Numbered from the stretch's first letter, positions 9,490 through 18,735 are shown. The stretch: DNA of 64,000 bases from Lentimicrobiaceae bacterium (GCA_031262365.1 JAISHW010000022.1:1-64000); one strand, 5' to 3'. A program made the numbers and translations. Notes: a model not told the origin generated them from the sequence alone.

Positions 9490-10502
9490 TGATGAAAAGG
9501 AAATTTATATACTTGTTGCTCCTATGTTTTACTTGGATTGCAACAGAAAGTCAAGCCCAACAACTGCCTCTGACTTCGCACTATATGGTCAATCAATATG
9601 CGATTGATCCTGCATTTGCCGGCACATACGAAAGAGCCGCTGTCATGCTGAATTACCGTAGAGACTACACCGGTATTCCAGACGGACCGAATACTTTTAG
9701 AGCAAACGGTTTCGGTCGCATCTACGACAACATGTACTTGGGCGGCAGTTTGATGAGCGATAAAGTAGCTATTTTTCAGCGTTTTGCTGTAAATTTGAAT
9801 TATACCTATCGTTTACAAATGGCCGAATCGCAATATTTATCATTCGCCCTATGGGGAAGTTTCTATCAATCGATTTTTTCCATCGATGAGATGATAGGTA
9901 ATATGAACGATCCTGTTTTTTCGGATAAAAGTGATGTTACACGTTCCAACTTCAATGCAGGATTTAGCTTGCTTTACAACAATCCGTATATAAAAATTGG
10001 CATTGGAATGCCCTTGTTGTTCCGTATTAGTGGTAACGAAGGCAATGGCACAACCGGAGAAAATATTTTCGAAAGAGCCTTTATGATTCACGCTTCGAAT
10101 AAGTATCGAGTAGGTACACGTTGGCAATTGCAACCTTTTATTTTGTATCAAAAAACGGATAAAGAGCCCGGCGTAATTGACATCTCTGGAACCGCAATCT
10201 TTAACGAACAATTTTGGGTTACGATGCTTTACCGAAACAGCTACGGAAGTCGCATATCGCTCGGCGTTGGAGCTGAATTAATCAAAGATTTCATTTTGAA
10301 TTATTCTTATGAATTCGGTGCATCGTCAAAAAGTGCCGCTTTAGGTGGGTCGCACGAAATAACGTTAGGTTGGCGACTTCCAGCAATAGAAACAGGAAGA
10401 TATGCTAAAGACCCTCGCGTACGCGCCGTAAACCAACAAACAAAACCAAGATGGGGAGATGTTACTCCCGTAGAATATGATAAAAGGAGGTTAAACCGAT
10501 GA
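9486..10502 (+). CDS. PorP/SprF family type IX secretion membrane protein
   Basis: A 338-residue outer-membrane beta-barrel protein of the PorP/SprF family. A signal peptide at residues about 1-25 ends in ESQAQ. It is followed by the family's hallmark opening SHYMVNQYAIDPAFAGTY and NYRRDYTGIPDGPNTFRANG, then alternating amphipathic strands and the ending SHEITLGWRLP before a short basic tail. SprF-type proteins are needed to export or hold type B CTD cargo such as SprB. Here the gene overlaps by 4 bases with genes on both sides, so the three proteins are presumably made together. Three Met codons at the start are all possible; the first creates the overlap. Confidence 0.9.
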   Translation: MMMKRKFIYLLLLCFTWIATESQAQQLPLTSHYMVNQYAIDPAFAGTYERAAVMLNYRRDYTGIPDGPNTFRANGFGRIYDNMYLGGSLMSDKVAIFQRFAVNLNYTYRLQMAESQYLSFALWGSFYQSIFSIDEMIGNMNDPVFSDKSDVTRSNFNAGFSLLYNNPYIKIGIGMPLLFRISGNEGNGTTGENIFERAFMIHASNKYRVGTRWQLQPFILYQKTDKEPGVIDISGTAIFNEQFWVTMLYRNSYGSRISLGVGAELIKDFILNYSYEFGASSKSAALGGSHEITLGWRLPAIETGRYAKDPRVRAVNQQTKPRWGDVTPVEYDKRRLNR

Positions 10503-13500
10503 AAATAATAAGCTACCGTTCTTTTGTATTGTTAACAGGTTTGTTGCTTTTCGCCTCAATAGCAACAGCAAACGTAACAAATGAGCCCGAAACACGCGCC
10601 GATTGCGATTTCGACTTAGGAGCCGATTTCACAATTTGTAGAGGCGAATCGGTAACGCTTACAGCTCCTGTGGCACAGGGAAATACCTATTTATGGAGCA
10701 CCGGAAGCGCCGCCTCTTCGATTACCGTATCACCAATTACAACAACAACATATTCGGTTACCATTATAACAGCCGATATGTGCACCGCATCGGACGCGAT
10801 CACAATCAGCGTGAACACATCGCCGGTATTTGATTTTGGTGCCGATATCGAAGATTGCATAGGCGAACCAAAACTAATTTCGGGACCATACAATGCGAAT
10901 TACCAGTATCAATGGTATTTAAACGATGTCATACAAACAAACACAGCATCGGTGTTAAACATTAATATGCCGACATCACAAACCGAAGTAAAACTCCTTG
11001 TAACAAACATCACAAACGGATGTTCGGCATCGGACAGCTTGTTGTTAAAACCTTATACTACACCAATCGTTGACCTTGGCGGTGATGTATCGGCTTGTGT
11101 GGGCGAATTAGTAACTTTATCAGGACCTATCGGGACAGGATTTTCTTACAAATGGTATGTAGGTGGACAACTTCAATCAACATCAAGAGAATATGCTTTC
11201 AGAGCTACAACACAATTAATCGTTTCTTTAGAAGTAACAGGACCTTCGCCTCATTATTGTGTCGGAACAGATGTTGTAACCGTTTATATGCTCGAATCGC
11301 CAACTTTTGATTTAGGCAATGATTTAACACTTTGCGAAGGCGAAACCATTACGTTAAGTGGTCCTACAGGAACAGCATACTATTACCAATGGTATGTTAA
11401 CGACCAACTTATCACGTCGGCTACAAGCGAAAACTACAACTATACAGCCACCGAAAACGCATGGGTGAAATTAGAAGTTACACCACTAAGTGGTTGTATC
11501 GCTAAAGACAGCGTGTTTATTCAAACTCAGGAATCGCCCGCCGTCAATTTGCCCGAAACACTTTTGGGATGCACGGGTTCGGATATTACATTACAAGGTC
11601 CGACAGGAACAAATTACACCTATGAGTGGTATATAAACGACGTATTACAAACAGCTAACAGTCAGTTTTTTACCATTAATATGGAAACACCAAACGTGTT
11701 GAACATAAAACTTGTTGTTTCGACTCCAAATAGCTGTTCGGACGAAGATTTGTGTGTTGTAACGATCGTAGAAGCACCTGAATTTGAGTTTGATGAACAC
11801 GAAATCGAAGCGTGTATCGGTTCTACCCTGACATTTACAGGTCCTACAGCAACGAATTTAAGTTACAAATGGTTCGTTAACGGCGAAGAATATGCGACAA
11901 CACAAAACATTAACCTATTAATTCAAGAAAACACCTCGGAAGTAGCACTAGAAATAACAGCAACAACAAGCAGTTGTTCGGTAAGCGATGCCATAACAAT
12001 CATTCCGCACGAAGTACCTTCCGTAACGCTCCCCAACGATATACAAATCTGCCAAGGTTATTCGGTAACTTTAGAAGCTCCTGAAGGAGAAGAATTTACA
12101 TATCAGTGGATTGTCGGAGGAACTATACACGAAAACCAAACTTCGATTTTAGATATCGTCATAACAGAAGACACCAACATTACACTTGTTGTTGCGAATG
12201 CCTATGGCTGTGAAGCAACCGACGAAATAAATATCACCGTACTGGATAGCCCACAGATAGAAGTAACTCCCGATTTGGTTGATCTTTGTTTCGGAAGCAG
12301 CGTCGAACTTAGCTATACAGGTATGTATGGCGACACCTATACATGGTTTAACGGGTCTACCTCACAATCGCTTATTTTTGAACCGACAGTTATTGATACC
12401 GTTTATTATTTATGGGCTGAAGCCGTTCATTTTAACGGCTGCACGGCTCGCGACACCGCAATCATCAGGGTTTTAAAAGATGTCGATGTCGATTTACTTT
12501 CGACTTCAGGATATAGTGGTGTTTGTATAGGCGAAAACATCGAAATAGAAGCAACAACATCAGGCTGTTTTGATGGCGAATTTATCATTTGGGACAATGT
12601 TGATACAGTTTATTTTAACGGACAAACAACCTTATACCGTACTTATACGCCTCAAACCAGTATATGGGCAAAAGCGCGAATTGTTTCGGCTGATGGCTGT
12701 TTCGAAAAAGATAGTTTATTTATTACCGTTATTCAGCCTCCTGTAATTACATTTCTTGACGCACCAAGTGTCATTTGTAAAGGCAATTCGGCAACAATCC
12801 AGGCAGAAGGCGCATTCTATTACACATGGTACGAAAACGGACAACCGATAGCCGAAGGACATCGCGTAACGCTCTCGCCAACAGAAACAACAACCTATGT
12901 CGTTTTAGGACAATCTGCCGACCCTTATTTATGCGAAGGAACAGCCGAAATTACAATAGAGGTGCTGGATCCTCCAGTTGTAGAAATTACAAGTAATTAC
13001 GATCCAATTTGTTATGGAACAGATGTCGTGCTGACGGCTTCAGGAGCCGACATATTCGAATGGAACACCGGTTCGTCCTGGTATCAAATTTATGTGCATG
13101 CAACAGAAACAGCTACATACGAAGTTATTGGAGTAAATGCTGCCGGATGCACCGATACAGCAACATTCTTCATGGAAGTTTTGCCAGCTGTCGAAGCGTC
13201 ATTCACCGGAATATTACCCGTATATTGCCTCAATGATGTCGAAAGTTTATTGATAGGAACACCTGCGGGTGGAACTTTCTACGGACCCGGCGTAACGGAT
13301 ACCTTATTCAATCCAATGTTAGCAGGACCGGGAACACACACAATCAATTATATTTTGTTGAACGAAAATGGCTGTCAGACAGGAGAAAGCGTTACCACGA
13401 GCGTATTCGGCGAAACAACAACAATTGATATCGGTGAAGACCAAATACTTTGTCCGGAAGACTCGTTAATTATCAGTGTGATAGACGGTTTCGACAACTA

Positions 13501-13930
13501 TTATTGGTCGACAGGTGACACCACACAAGTATTACAAAAACTTTTGTCGAGTTCCGATTATAAAAGAGGCGAAACGTACGAAATATCGCTTATTGGTACA
13601 CTTCGAGGCTGTACTGCTTACGGTGCAATGACTTTAACCATTGATGAAAATTGTCCTTCGTCGCCGGGATTTGAAGATTACTTTATAGGACAACAGCTTT
13701 CGATTGTTCCGAATCCAACAAAAGGAATCGCCACAATAACAACTAACGAAAACGACCCTATAATAGCCGTTGAAGTATACGATATTAGGGGAAGCAAAAT
13801 TTTGTCGCAAATATTCGATGGGACAACTCATTCGCACACATTAGACCTTTCGACAGAACGAAACAAATTGCTCATTATCCGCGCATTGACAAAAGATTAT
13901 AGCTACTACGGAAAACTCATTGTCGAATAG
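10499..13930 (+). CDS. Giant Ig-like repeat surface protein with type A T9SS sorting domain
   Basis: An 1143-residue secreted protein. Signal peptide about 1-24 (FVLLTGLLLFASIATAN). Most of the chain is a series of about ten Ig-like/PKD-like modules of roughly 80-95 residues. Several share FDLG-D---C-GE at the start and a central GPTGTxYxYxWYxND block (seen near 130, 215, 300, 385 and 460); later modules diverge (YTWFNGSTSQS, YYTWYENGQ, FEWNTGSS). The last about 75 residues form a type A sorting domain beginning IVPNPTKGIATI and ending YYGKLIVE. The gene overlaps the PorP/SprF gene as ATGA and ends in a terminator. Likely a fibrous cell-surface adhesin. A type A CTD partner beside a SprF-type protein is unusual. 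Confidence 0.85.
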   Translation: MKIISYRSFVLLTGLLLFASIATANVTNEPETRADCDFDLGADFTICRGESVTLTAPVAQGNTYLWSTGSAASSITVSPITTTTYSVTIITADMCTASDAITISVNTSPVFDFGADIEDCIGEPKLISGPYNANYQYQWYLNDVIQTNTASVLNINMPTSQTEVKLLVTNITNGCSASDSLLLKPYTTPIVDLGGDVSACVGELVTLSGPIGTGFSYKWYVGGQLQSTSREYAFRATTQLIVSLEVTGPSPHYCVGTDVVTVYMLESPTFDLGNDLTLCEGETITLSGPTGTAYYYQWYVNDQLITSATSENYNYTATENAWVKLEVTPLSGCIAKDSVFIQTQESPAVNLPETLLGCTGSDITLQGPTGTNYTYEWYINDVLQTANSQFFTINMETPNVLNIKLVVSTPNSCSDEDLCVVTIVEAPEFEFDEHEIEACIGSTLTFTGPTATNLSYKWFVNGEEYATTQNINLLIQENTSEVALEITATTSSCSVSDAITIIPHEVPSVTLPNDIQICQGYSVTLEAPEGEEFTYQWIVGGTIHENQTSILDIVITEDTNITLVVANAYGCEATDEINITVLDSPQIEVTPDLVDLCFGSSVELSYTGMYGDTYTWFNGSTSQSLIFEPTVIDTVYYLWAEAVHFNGCTARDTAIIRVLKDVDVDLLSTSGYSGVCIGENIEIEATTSGCFDGEFIIWDNVDTVYFNGQTTLYRTYTPQTSIWAKARIVSADGCFEKDSLFITVIQPPVITFLDAPSVICKGNSATIQAEGAFYYTWYENGQPIAEGHRVTLSPTETTTYVVLGQSADPYLCEGTAEITIEVLDPPVVEITSNYDPICYGTDVVLTASGADIFEWNTGSSWYQIYVHATETATYEVIGVNAAGCTDTATFFMEVLPAVEASFTGILPVYCLNDVESLLIGTPAGGTFYGPGVTDTLFNPMLAGPGTHTINYILLNENGCQTGESVTTSVFGETTTIDIGEDQILCPEDSLIISVIDGFDNYYWSTGDTTQVLQKLLSSSDYKRGETYEISLIGTLRGCTAYGAMTLTIDENCPSSPGFEDYFIGQQLSIVPNPTKGIATITTNENDPIIAVEVYDIRGSKILSQIFDGTTHSHTLDLSTERNKLLIIRALTKDYSYYGKLIVE

Positions 13931-13945
13931 TGGCAATGAGTTTTC
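13911..13945 (+). terminator. Intrinsic terminator of the T9SS operon
   Basis: A 12-bp perfect stem, GAAAACTCATTG paired with CAATGAGTTTTC, spans the stop codon of the preceding gene and runs into T-rich sequence (TTTTCTTTCT). Confidence 0.75.
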
Positions 13946-13980
13946 TTTCTAAAAATCATAAATTTATTTAACTTACTCAA

Positions 13981-14958
13981 ATGGAAAAAAGAATTCTCGG
14001 CATTGGCAATGCTTTGGTTGATATTTTAATACAAACAGAAAACGATACCATTCTCGACCAACTTCAGCTTCCCAAAGGAAGTATGCAGTTAGTTGATTCC
14101 AAATCTTCGGAAAAAGTGAACGAAAAAACAGCGCATCTCAACCGTACCAGAGCTTGCGGTGGGTCGGCGGCAAACACCATTCACGGATTGGCAAAATTAG
14201 GCGTTTCGACAGGATTTATCGGACATGTGGGCGAAGACGAAACAGGCGAATTTTTTAAAAAAGACCTTTTGGCTGCCGGTGTCGAACCAAAATTATTCAG
14301 TAGCACTACACTTTCAGGAATTGCTCATGCTCTGGTATCGCAAGACGGCGAACGCACTTTCGCAACACATTTAGGAGCAGCAATCGAATTGTCGGAAAAA
14401 CACCTGACTCCAAATCTTTTCGAAGGATACGACTATTTATATGTCGAAGGCTATCTGGTTGCCAACAAACCACTCATTATCAAAGCGATCAATTTAGCAA
14501 AAGAAGCCGGATTGAAAATCGTATTGGATTTAGCCAGTTATAATGTCGTCGAAGAAAATCGCGAATTCCTGCTCAATTTAGTCAAAGAAAAAGTGGACAT
14601 CGTATTCTGTAACGAAGAAGAAGCCAAAGCGTTAACCGGAAAAACACCTCAAGAAACGCTTGATTTTTTGGCACAATACACCGAAATAGCCATTGTGAAA
14701 ATCGGAAAAGAAGGATCGTTGATAAAAAAAGGAGGTGAGACCATTCGTGTAGCAGCATTCGATGTAAAAGCTTCCGACACAACCGGTGCCGGTGATATGT
14801 ACGCCGCCGGATTTCTTTACGGCTTAATCAACGGAAAAGATTTACATGAATCCGGACGCATCGGAACGCTATTGGCAGCAAACGTTATCGAAGTCATTGG
14901 TGCCAAAATGGACGAATCGCGCTGGAAAAAAATTCGCGCACAGATAACGATGCCTTAA
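13981..14958 (+). CDS. PfkB-family carbohydrate/adenosine kinase
   Basis: A 325-residue ribokinase-superfamily enzyme phosphorylating a sugar or nucleoside from ATP. It begins RILGIGNALVDILIQ, carries signature 1 as GGSAANTIHGLAKLG with IGHVGEDETGEFF, and signature 2 as DTTGAGDMYAAGFLYGL, in which the Asp is the catalytic base and GAGD the anion hole. This is the adenosine-kinase-like branch common in Bacteroidota, usually annotated adenosine kinase, but the substrate is not proved by sequence. The gene is between the T9SS operon terminator and EF-G2 and appears to be a single transcription unit. Confidence 0.9.
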   Translation: MEKRILGIGNALVDILIQTENDTILDQLQLPKGSMQLVDSKSSEKVNEKTAHLNRTRACGGSAANTIHGLAKLGVSTGFIGHVGEDETGEFFKKDLLAAGVEPKLFSSTTLSGIAHALVSQDGERTFATHLGAAIELSEKHLTPNLFEGYDYLYVEGYLVANKPLIIKAINLAKEAGLKIVLDLASYNVVEENREFLLNLVKEKVDIVFCNEEEAKALTGKTPQETLDFLAQYTEIAIVKIGKEGSLIKKGGETIRVAAFDVKASDTTGAGDMYAAGFLYGLINGKDLHESGRIGTLLAANVIEVIGAKMDESRWKKIRAQITMP

Positions 14959-15064
14959 ATCCATCGGACTCTTAATATTCTTTTGAAAGTCAATTTATTA
15001 CCAACTATTTTATCGGCGTGCAACAAATTCGTATGCGATGTTAGCTTTATTGTGCTGAATTGCT

Positions 15065-15072
15065 TACATTTG
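15065..15072 (+). promoter_or_regulatory. -7 box (TACATTTG) of the EF-G2 gene
   Basis: An exact TAnnTTTG element 47 bases before the EF-G2 start codon, leaving a leader of about 40 bases. Confidence 0.6.
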
Positions 15073-15119
15073 CACCCATTATTTATTCGTTCTTAGAAAA
15101 TCTAACAGTTTAAAATTAC

Positions 15120-17255
15120 ATGAAAATATTTCAGACAGACGAAATCCGGAACATTGCTTTGATTGGTGCGGCAAAATCCGGAAAAACCACCTTGAGCGAA
15201 AACATGCTTTTCGAAGGAAAGATGATCAACAGAAAAGGAAGTGTTGATGACAAAAATACGGTTTCCGACTACCGTCAAATAGAATTAGATCGTCAAATTT
15301 CGGTGCATCCAACGTTGATGCACACCATTTTCGAAGATAAAAAAATCAATATTCTCGATGCCCCCGGTTTCAGCGATTTCTCGGGCGATATTCTTGCCTG
15401 CATCAGTGCTGCCGACGTAGCAATTTTTACAGTAAACTCACAAGCAGGTGTTGAAGCAACAACCGAAAATGCGTGGAAACATGCTGCAAATGCCGACAAA
15501 CCGGTTGTATTCTTCATGAACCAACTCGACCATAACAATGCAAACTTCGACGAAACAATTCGTCAACTAAAAGAATATTTCGGCGAAAAAGTTACCTTAG
15601 TTCAATATCCTGTCAACTCAGGCGAAGGCTTCAACTCGGTAATCGACTTGATGCTGATGAAAATGCTTGTTTACAAAAACGGAAACGGAGCTCCTGAAAT
15701 CGTCGACATTCCTGCCGATGAACAAGATAAAGCCGAAGAACTACACAGAGCATTGATTGAAAATGCTGCCGAAGGCGACGAAAGTCTGCTCGAGAAATAT
15801 TTCGAAAACGACACATTAACACTGGAAGAAGCCCGCTTGGGTGTTCGTAAAGGACTTATACAACGCGGCATCTTCCCGGTACTTTGCGGTGCCGTGAAAC
15901 ATGGAGTCGGTGTATATCGATTGATGGATTTCATCGTCAAATCGTGCCCATCGCCGGCTGATACAAAACCCCGTAAAACCACTTCAGGAAAAGAATTTCA
16001 TAATAGCGCGAGCGAACCAACGGCATTATTTGTTTTCAAAACAGCAAACGAACAACACCTTGGCGAAATTTCGATGATTCGCGTATATGGCGGAACAGTT
16101 GTCGAAGCACAAGACCTTATCAACCCACGTACAGGAAACAAAGAACGCATTTCGCAACTATTTGCCATCGTAGGTAAAAACCGTGAAAAAGTCGATAAAC
16201 TTGTTGCAGGCGACATCGGTATCACCATCAAATTAAAAGATGTGCGTACAAACGACTCGTTGATGGATCCTAAAGTAGCCGACGCGCCTCTTGAACCAAT
16301 CGTATTCCCTGAACCAATATTCACAACAGCGGTTAAAGCTGTTAACTCGACCGATGATGAAAAACTAGGTAGCGTGCTTCAAGACATGCGTCGCACCGAC
16401 CCTACTATCATTGCCGGTTTGTCGCGCGAATTACGCCAACTCATCCTTCAATGCCAAGGCGAATACCACATGAATACCATCAAATGGTATCTTGAAAATG
16501 TATACAAATTAGACGTTGAATTCTACTCGCCAAAAATTCCATACCGCGAAACCATTACTAAAGCGGCTCGTGCCGATTATCGTCATAAAAAACAATCAGG
16601 CGGCTCGGGACAATTTGGCGAAGTACACCTGATGATTCAACCGTATTTTGAAGGATACACAGACCCAACAGACTTTCCTGTTCGTGGAAAAGAAGAACAC
16701 AATTTGAGCTGGGGCGGAAAACTCATTTTCTGCAACTGTATCGTTGGCGGTTCGATCGATGCGCGTTTTATGCCGGCTATCTTAAAAGGTGTTATGGAAC
16801 GTTTGGAAGAAGGTCCGCTGACAGGTTCTTATGCACGCGACATCGTTGTTTATGTTTACGACGGAAAGATGCACCCGGTTGATTCAAACGAAATCTCGTT
16901 CAAACTTGCCGGACGGCAAGCTTTCAGTGCTGCATTTAAAAATGCCGGACCAAAAATCTTAGAGCCGATTGATGATTTAGTTGTTCGTATGCCGGAAGAT
17001 ATGATGGGAGCTGTGATGACCGACCTTCAAGGACGTCGTGCCATCATCATGGGAATGGATTCGGACGGAAAATACCAAATCATTCGCGCAAAAGTGCCGT
17101 TAGCTGAAATGGATCGTTATTCGACTTCGCTTAGCTCAACCACTTCAGGTCGTGGTACATTCACCATGAAATACGCTGAATACGCACAAGTACCAACAGA
17201 TGTTCAAAACAAACTGTTGAAAGAATACGAAGAAAGACTCAAAGAAGAAGAATAA
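15120..17255 (+). CDS. EF-G paralogue (EF-G2 type) with degenerate GTPase motifs
   Basis: A 711-residue protein with the full five-domain EF-G layout, including domain IV (YRHKKQSGGSGQFGEV) and the C-terminal G'/V region with GRRAIIMGMD. The G domain is altered at key sites. The P-loop is GAAKSGKTT in place of AHIDAGKTT. Switch I lacks RGITI and has DRQISVHPT. G3 is DAPGFSDF, so the catalytic His of DTPGHVDF is Phe. G4 is NQLDH rather than NKMDR. This matches the EF-G2 of Bacteroides thetaiotaomicron, reported to support translation without GTP hydrolysis during starvation. A housekeeping fusA must lie elsewhere. The gene has its own -7 box and a downstream terminator. Confidence 0.88.
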   Translation: MKIFQTDEIRNIALIGAAKSGKTTLSENMLFEGKMINRKGSVDDKNTVSDYRQIELDRQISVHPTLMHTIFEDKKINILDAPGFSDFSGDILACISAADVAIFTVNSQAGVEATTENAWKHAANADKPVVFFMNQLDHNNANFDETIRQLKEYFGEKVTLVQYPVNSGEGFNSVIDLMLMKMLVYKNGNGAPEIVDIPADEQDKAEELHRALIENAAEGDESLLEKYFENDTLTLEEARLGVRKGLIQRGIFPVLCGAVKHGVGVYRLMDFIVKSCPSPADTKPRKTTSGKEFHNSASEPTALFVFKTANEQHLGEISMIRVYGGTVVEAQDLINPRTGNKERISQLFAIVGKNREKVDKLVAGDIGITIKLKDVRTNDSLMDPKVADAPLEPIVFPEPIFTTAVKAVNSTDDEKLGSVLQDMRRTDPTIIAGLSRELRQLILQCQGEYHMNTIKWYLENVYKLDVEFYSPKIPYRETITKAARADYRHKKQSGGSGQFGEVHLMIQPYFEGYTDPTDFPVRGKEEHNLSWGGKLIFCNCIVGGSIDARFMPAILKGVMERLEEGPLTGSYARDIVVYVYDGKMHPVDSNEISFKLAGRQAFSAAFKNAGPKILEPIDDLVVRMPEDMMGAVMTDLQGRRAIIMGMDSDGKYQIIRAKVPLAEMDRYSTSLSSTTSGRGTFTMKYAEYAQVPTDVQNKLLKEYEERLKEEE

Positions 17256-17278
17256 ATTATTCTATCATTCTACAAATG

Positions 17279-17310
17279 AAAAGCCATCTTTAACTTGAAG
17301 ATGGCTTTTT
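17279..17310 (+). terminator. Intrinsic terminator of the EF-G2 gene
   Basis: The stem AAGCCATCTT/AAGATGGCTT with a 7-base loop, followed by a T run, begins 24 bases after the stop codon. Confidence 0.85.
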
Positions 17311-17360
17311 CTATTTTTCCTGACTTCATCAATGCACCACCCAAATTGTCAAAGTCAGGA

Positions 17361-17754
17361 GTCATTCCGGCGAAGGCCGGAATCCATTGTATAAACAGGC
17401 AATACCCTTTCCTTTACAATGGATGCAGTCCTCCGACGGCATAACGAAAACACTCAACGGGGTAGTGCTTTGTGTGCCGATGATGTACTGCCTTTCAGGC
17501 AGTTTTGTAGGGGGTATTTTCTGCCGCAGGTCGTCGACCTACGGTTATGAAAGTTTGGCTTTTCAAGCCATGCACTTGTTGCTCTATACCGGTAGCCCGA
17601 AGGGCTTAACCTTTCGTAACCGCAGGCGAGCGAAGCGTTGCCTGTGGTAGCGTGAAAACGCTAAACCGCTGCCCGAAGCGGCAGTACATACCGTGTAAAA
17701 TTCCCTGAGACTTGCTTTTAACTATGACGAAGCGAGACGCTTCGCCAAACAGCG
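17361..17754. repeat. Multi-hairpin dispersed repeat, copy 1
   Basis: This stretch matches 39864-40201 at roughly 85 percent by eye. It is a chain of short hairpins: GTCATTCCGGCGAAGGCCGG at the left, then CTGCC TTTCA GGCAG, CCGCAGGTCG/CGACCTACGG, GGCTT TTC AAGCC, AGCCC GAA GGGCT, ACCGCAGGC/GCCTGTGGT, TAGCGT GAAA ACGCTA, CTGCC CGAAGC GGCAG, and CGAAGCG AGA CGCTTCG. No plausible protein is encoded. The 660-base gap between EF-G2 and the next gene holds only this repeat and two terminators. Confidence 0.8.
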
Positions 17755-17804
17755 GGGTCAAAGCCAGGAGGAAATGTTTTTTTAGTTCTGACTGTATCAA
17801 AAAA

Positions 17805-17842
17805 AATCAGGGCTGACTTCCATTGCTGAGCCAGCCCTTTTT
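17805..17842. terminator. Probable bidirectional terminator
   Basis: GGGCTG and CAGCCC pair across a 16-base loop, with A residues before and TTTTT after, so the structure could terminate transcription from either side. It follows the multi-hairpin repeat and precedes the 3' end of the minus-strand lipoprotein gene. Confidence 0.5.
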
Positions 17843-17921
17843 GGTTATACTTGTTGTGGACAAACAGAACCTATATAACCATGGGTAAAAGTACAGCTCT
17901 TTATCGAACAGTATGAATCCT

Positions 17922-18531
17922 TTATCTACCTTTCATTTTTTTGAATTCCGAAGTTTTTCTAAACCTTCGAAGCTCTTTAACCTTTAATAATGCTTGGGTT
18001 CCATCTTTTCGTTTGTCATATTTAGATGCGGACTTTGAAAGTAAATTTATTGCAGGCTTATTCTGAATATAGAAAGTTTGTCCTCCATATTCACACCTAA
18101 GTGTACCATCTTCCATCCACTTATTTCCCAGTATTTGGTATTTCCCATCAGAGAGTTTGTAGAAGTTAAGATATTTGTTATTCCCATCTTCAAAGGCTAC
18201 CTGAACAACATAAGTTGTTTTACCATCATTCAATGTAGATGAGTGAGAGCTAAGACAAACGCCTGTTGTTCCTGGTGTTAAGTTAATATACGAGTCATGT
18301 TGATGCGTTTTTACCAACACACCTTTGTCTTTTTCCCCAATAAGTTCTGATTCTTTTTTTGTGTCAACACGTTTTAGTGTTACAGTTCTATCTGTATAGA
18401 ATTTCAAACCATCAGAAGTTAAAGGGATTCCTAAACGTTCATACTCTAATCTTTTGCTTTCAGTAAAGTAAACGGAACCACACGATGAAAAAAATAATCG
18501 TGTATAAAATTAAACTAAAAATTTTTCTCAT
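17922..18531 (-). pseudogene. Lipoprotein gene broken by a one-base frameshift in a T run
   Basis: An ATG at 18531 opens MRKIFSLILYTII, a good signal-peptide start, but that frame stops soon after. From the run of seven T (A7 at 18488-18494 on the plus strand) another frame continues with FSSCGSVYFTESKRLEYER and runs to the stop at 17922. Removing one T joins the two into a 202-residue lipoprotein with the lipobox IFSSC. The mature part contains TYVVQVAFEDGNNKYLNFYK and a basic C-terminus (LRRFRKTSEFKKMKGR); no family is recognised. The tract sits inside the small inverted repeat CACGAT/ATCGTG. This could be a real null or phase-variable allele, or a sequencing error. Confidence 0.7.
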
Positions 18532-18540
18532 AATTAAAAT

Positions 18541-18735
18541 GTATTAAAAAATAGTGCCATGTCCCATGACGATTATTGGATTTTAATACATAAAAAAACG
18601 TGGGACAATACCTTTTATCTGCTTTTCGAGGTCTACCACAACCTTGCTGGCAAAATAATAGAGTAAAGCCCACGATAGTGGGCGTTTACGCTTTATTCTA
18701 TGCCAGCATTGAAACGTGGTAGTTTCGAAAAGCAA
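18541..18735. repeat. Nested palindromic structured region
   Basis: Between two minus-strand genes there is a large inverted structure. From outside to inside the pairs are GCTTTTCGA (18621-18629) with TCGAAAAGC (18725-18733), CTACCAC (18633-18639) with GTGGTAG (18716-18722), TGCTGGCA (18645-18652) with TGCCAGCA, ATAGAGTAAAGC with GCTTTATTCTAT, and an apical GCCCAC GATA GTGGGC. A second, smaller inverted pair lies to its left (TGTCCCATG/CGTGGGACA, 18550-18606). The rest of the gap to 18950 shows nothing recognisable. Confidence 0.7.

Noticed and set aside
10499-13930. DNA tandem repeat in the large surface protein gene
   Set aside because: The modules are similar as protein (GPTGT-Y-Y-WY) but well diverged as DNA, so this is old domain duplication and not a variable tandem repeat.
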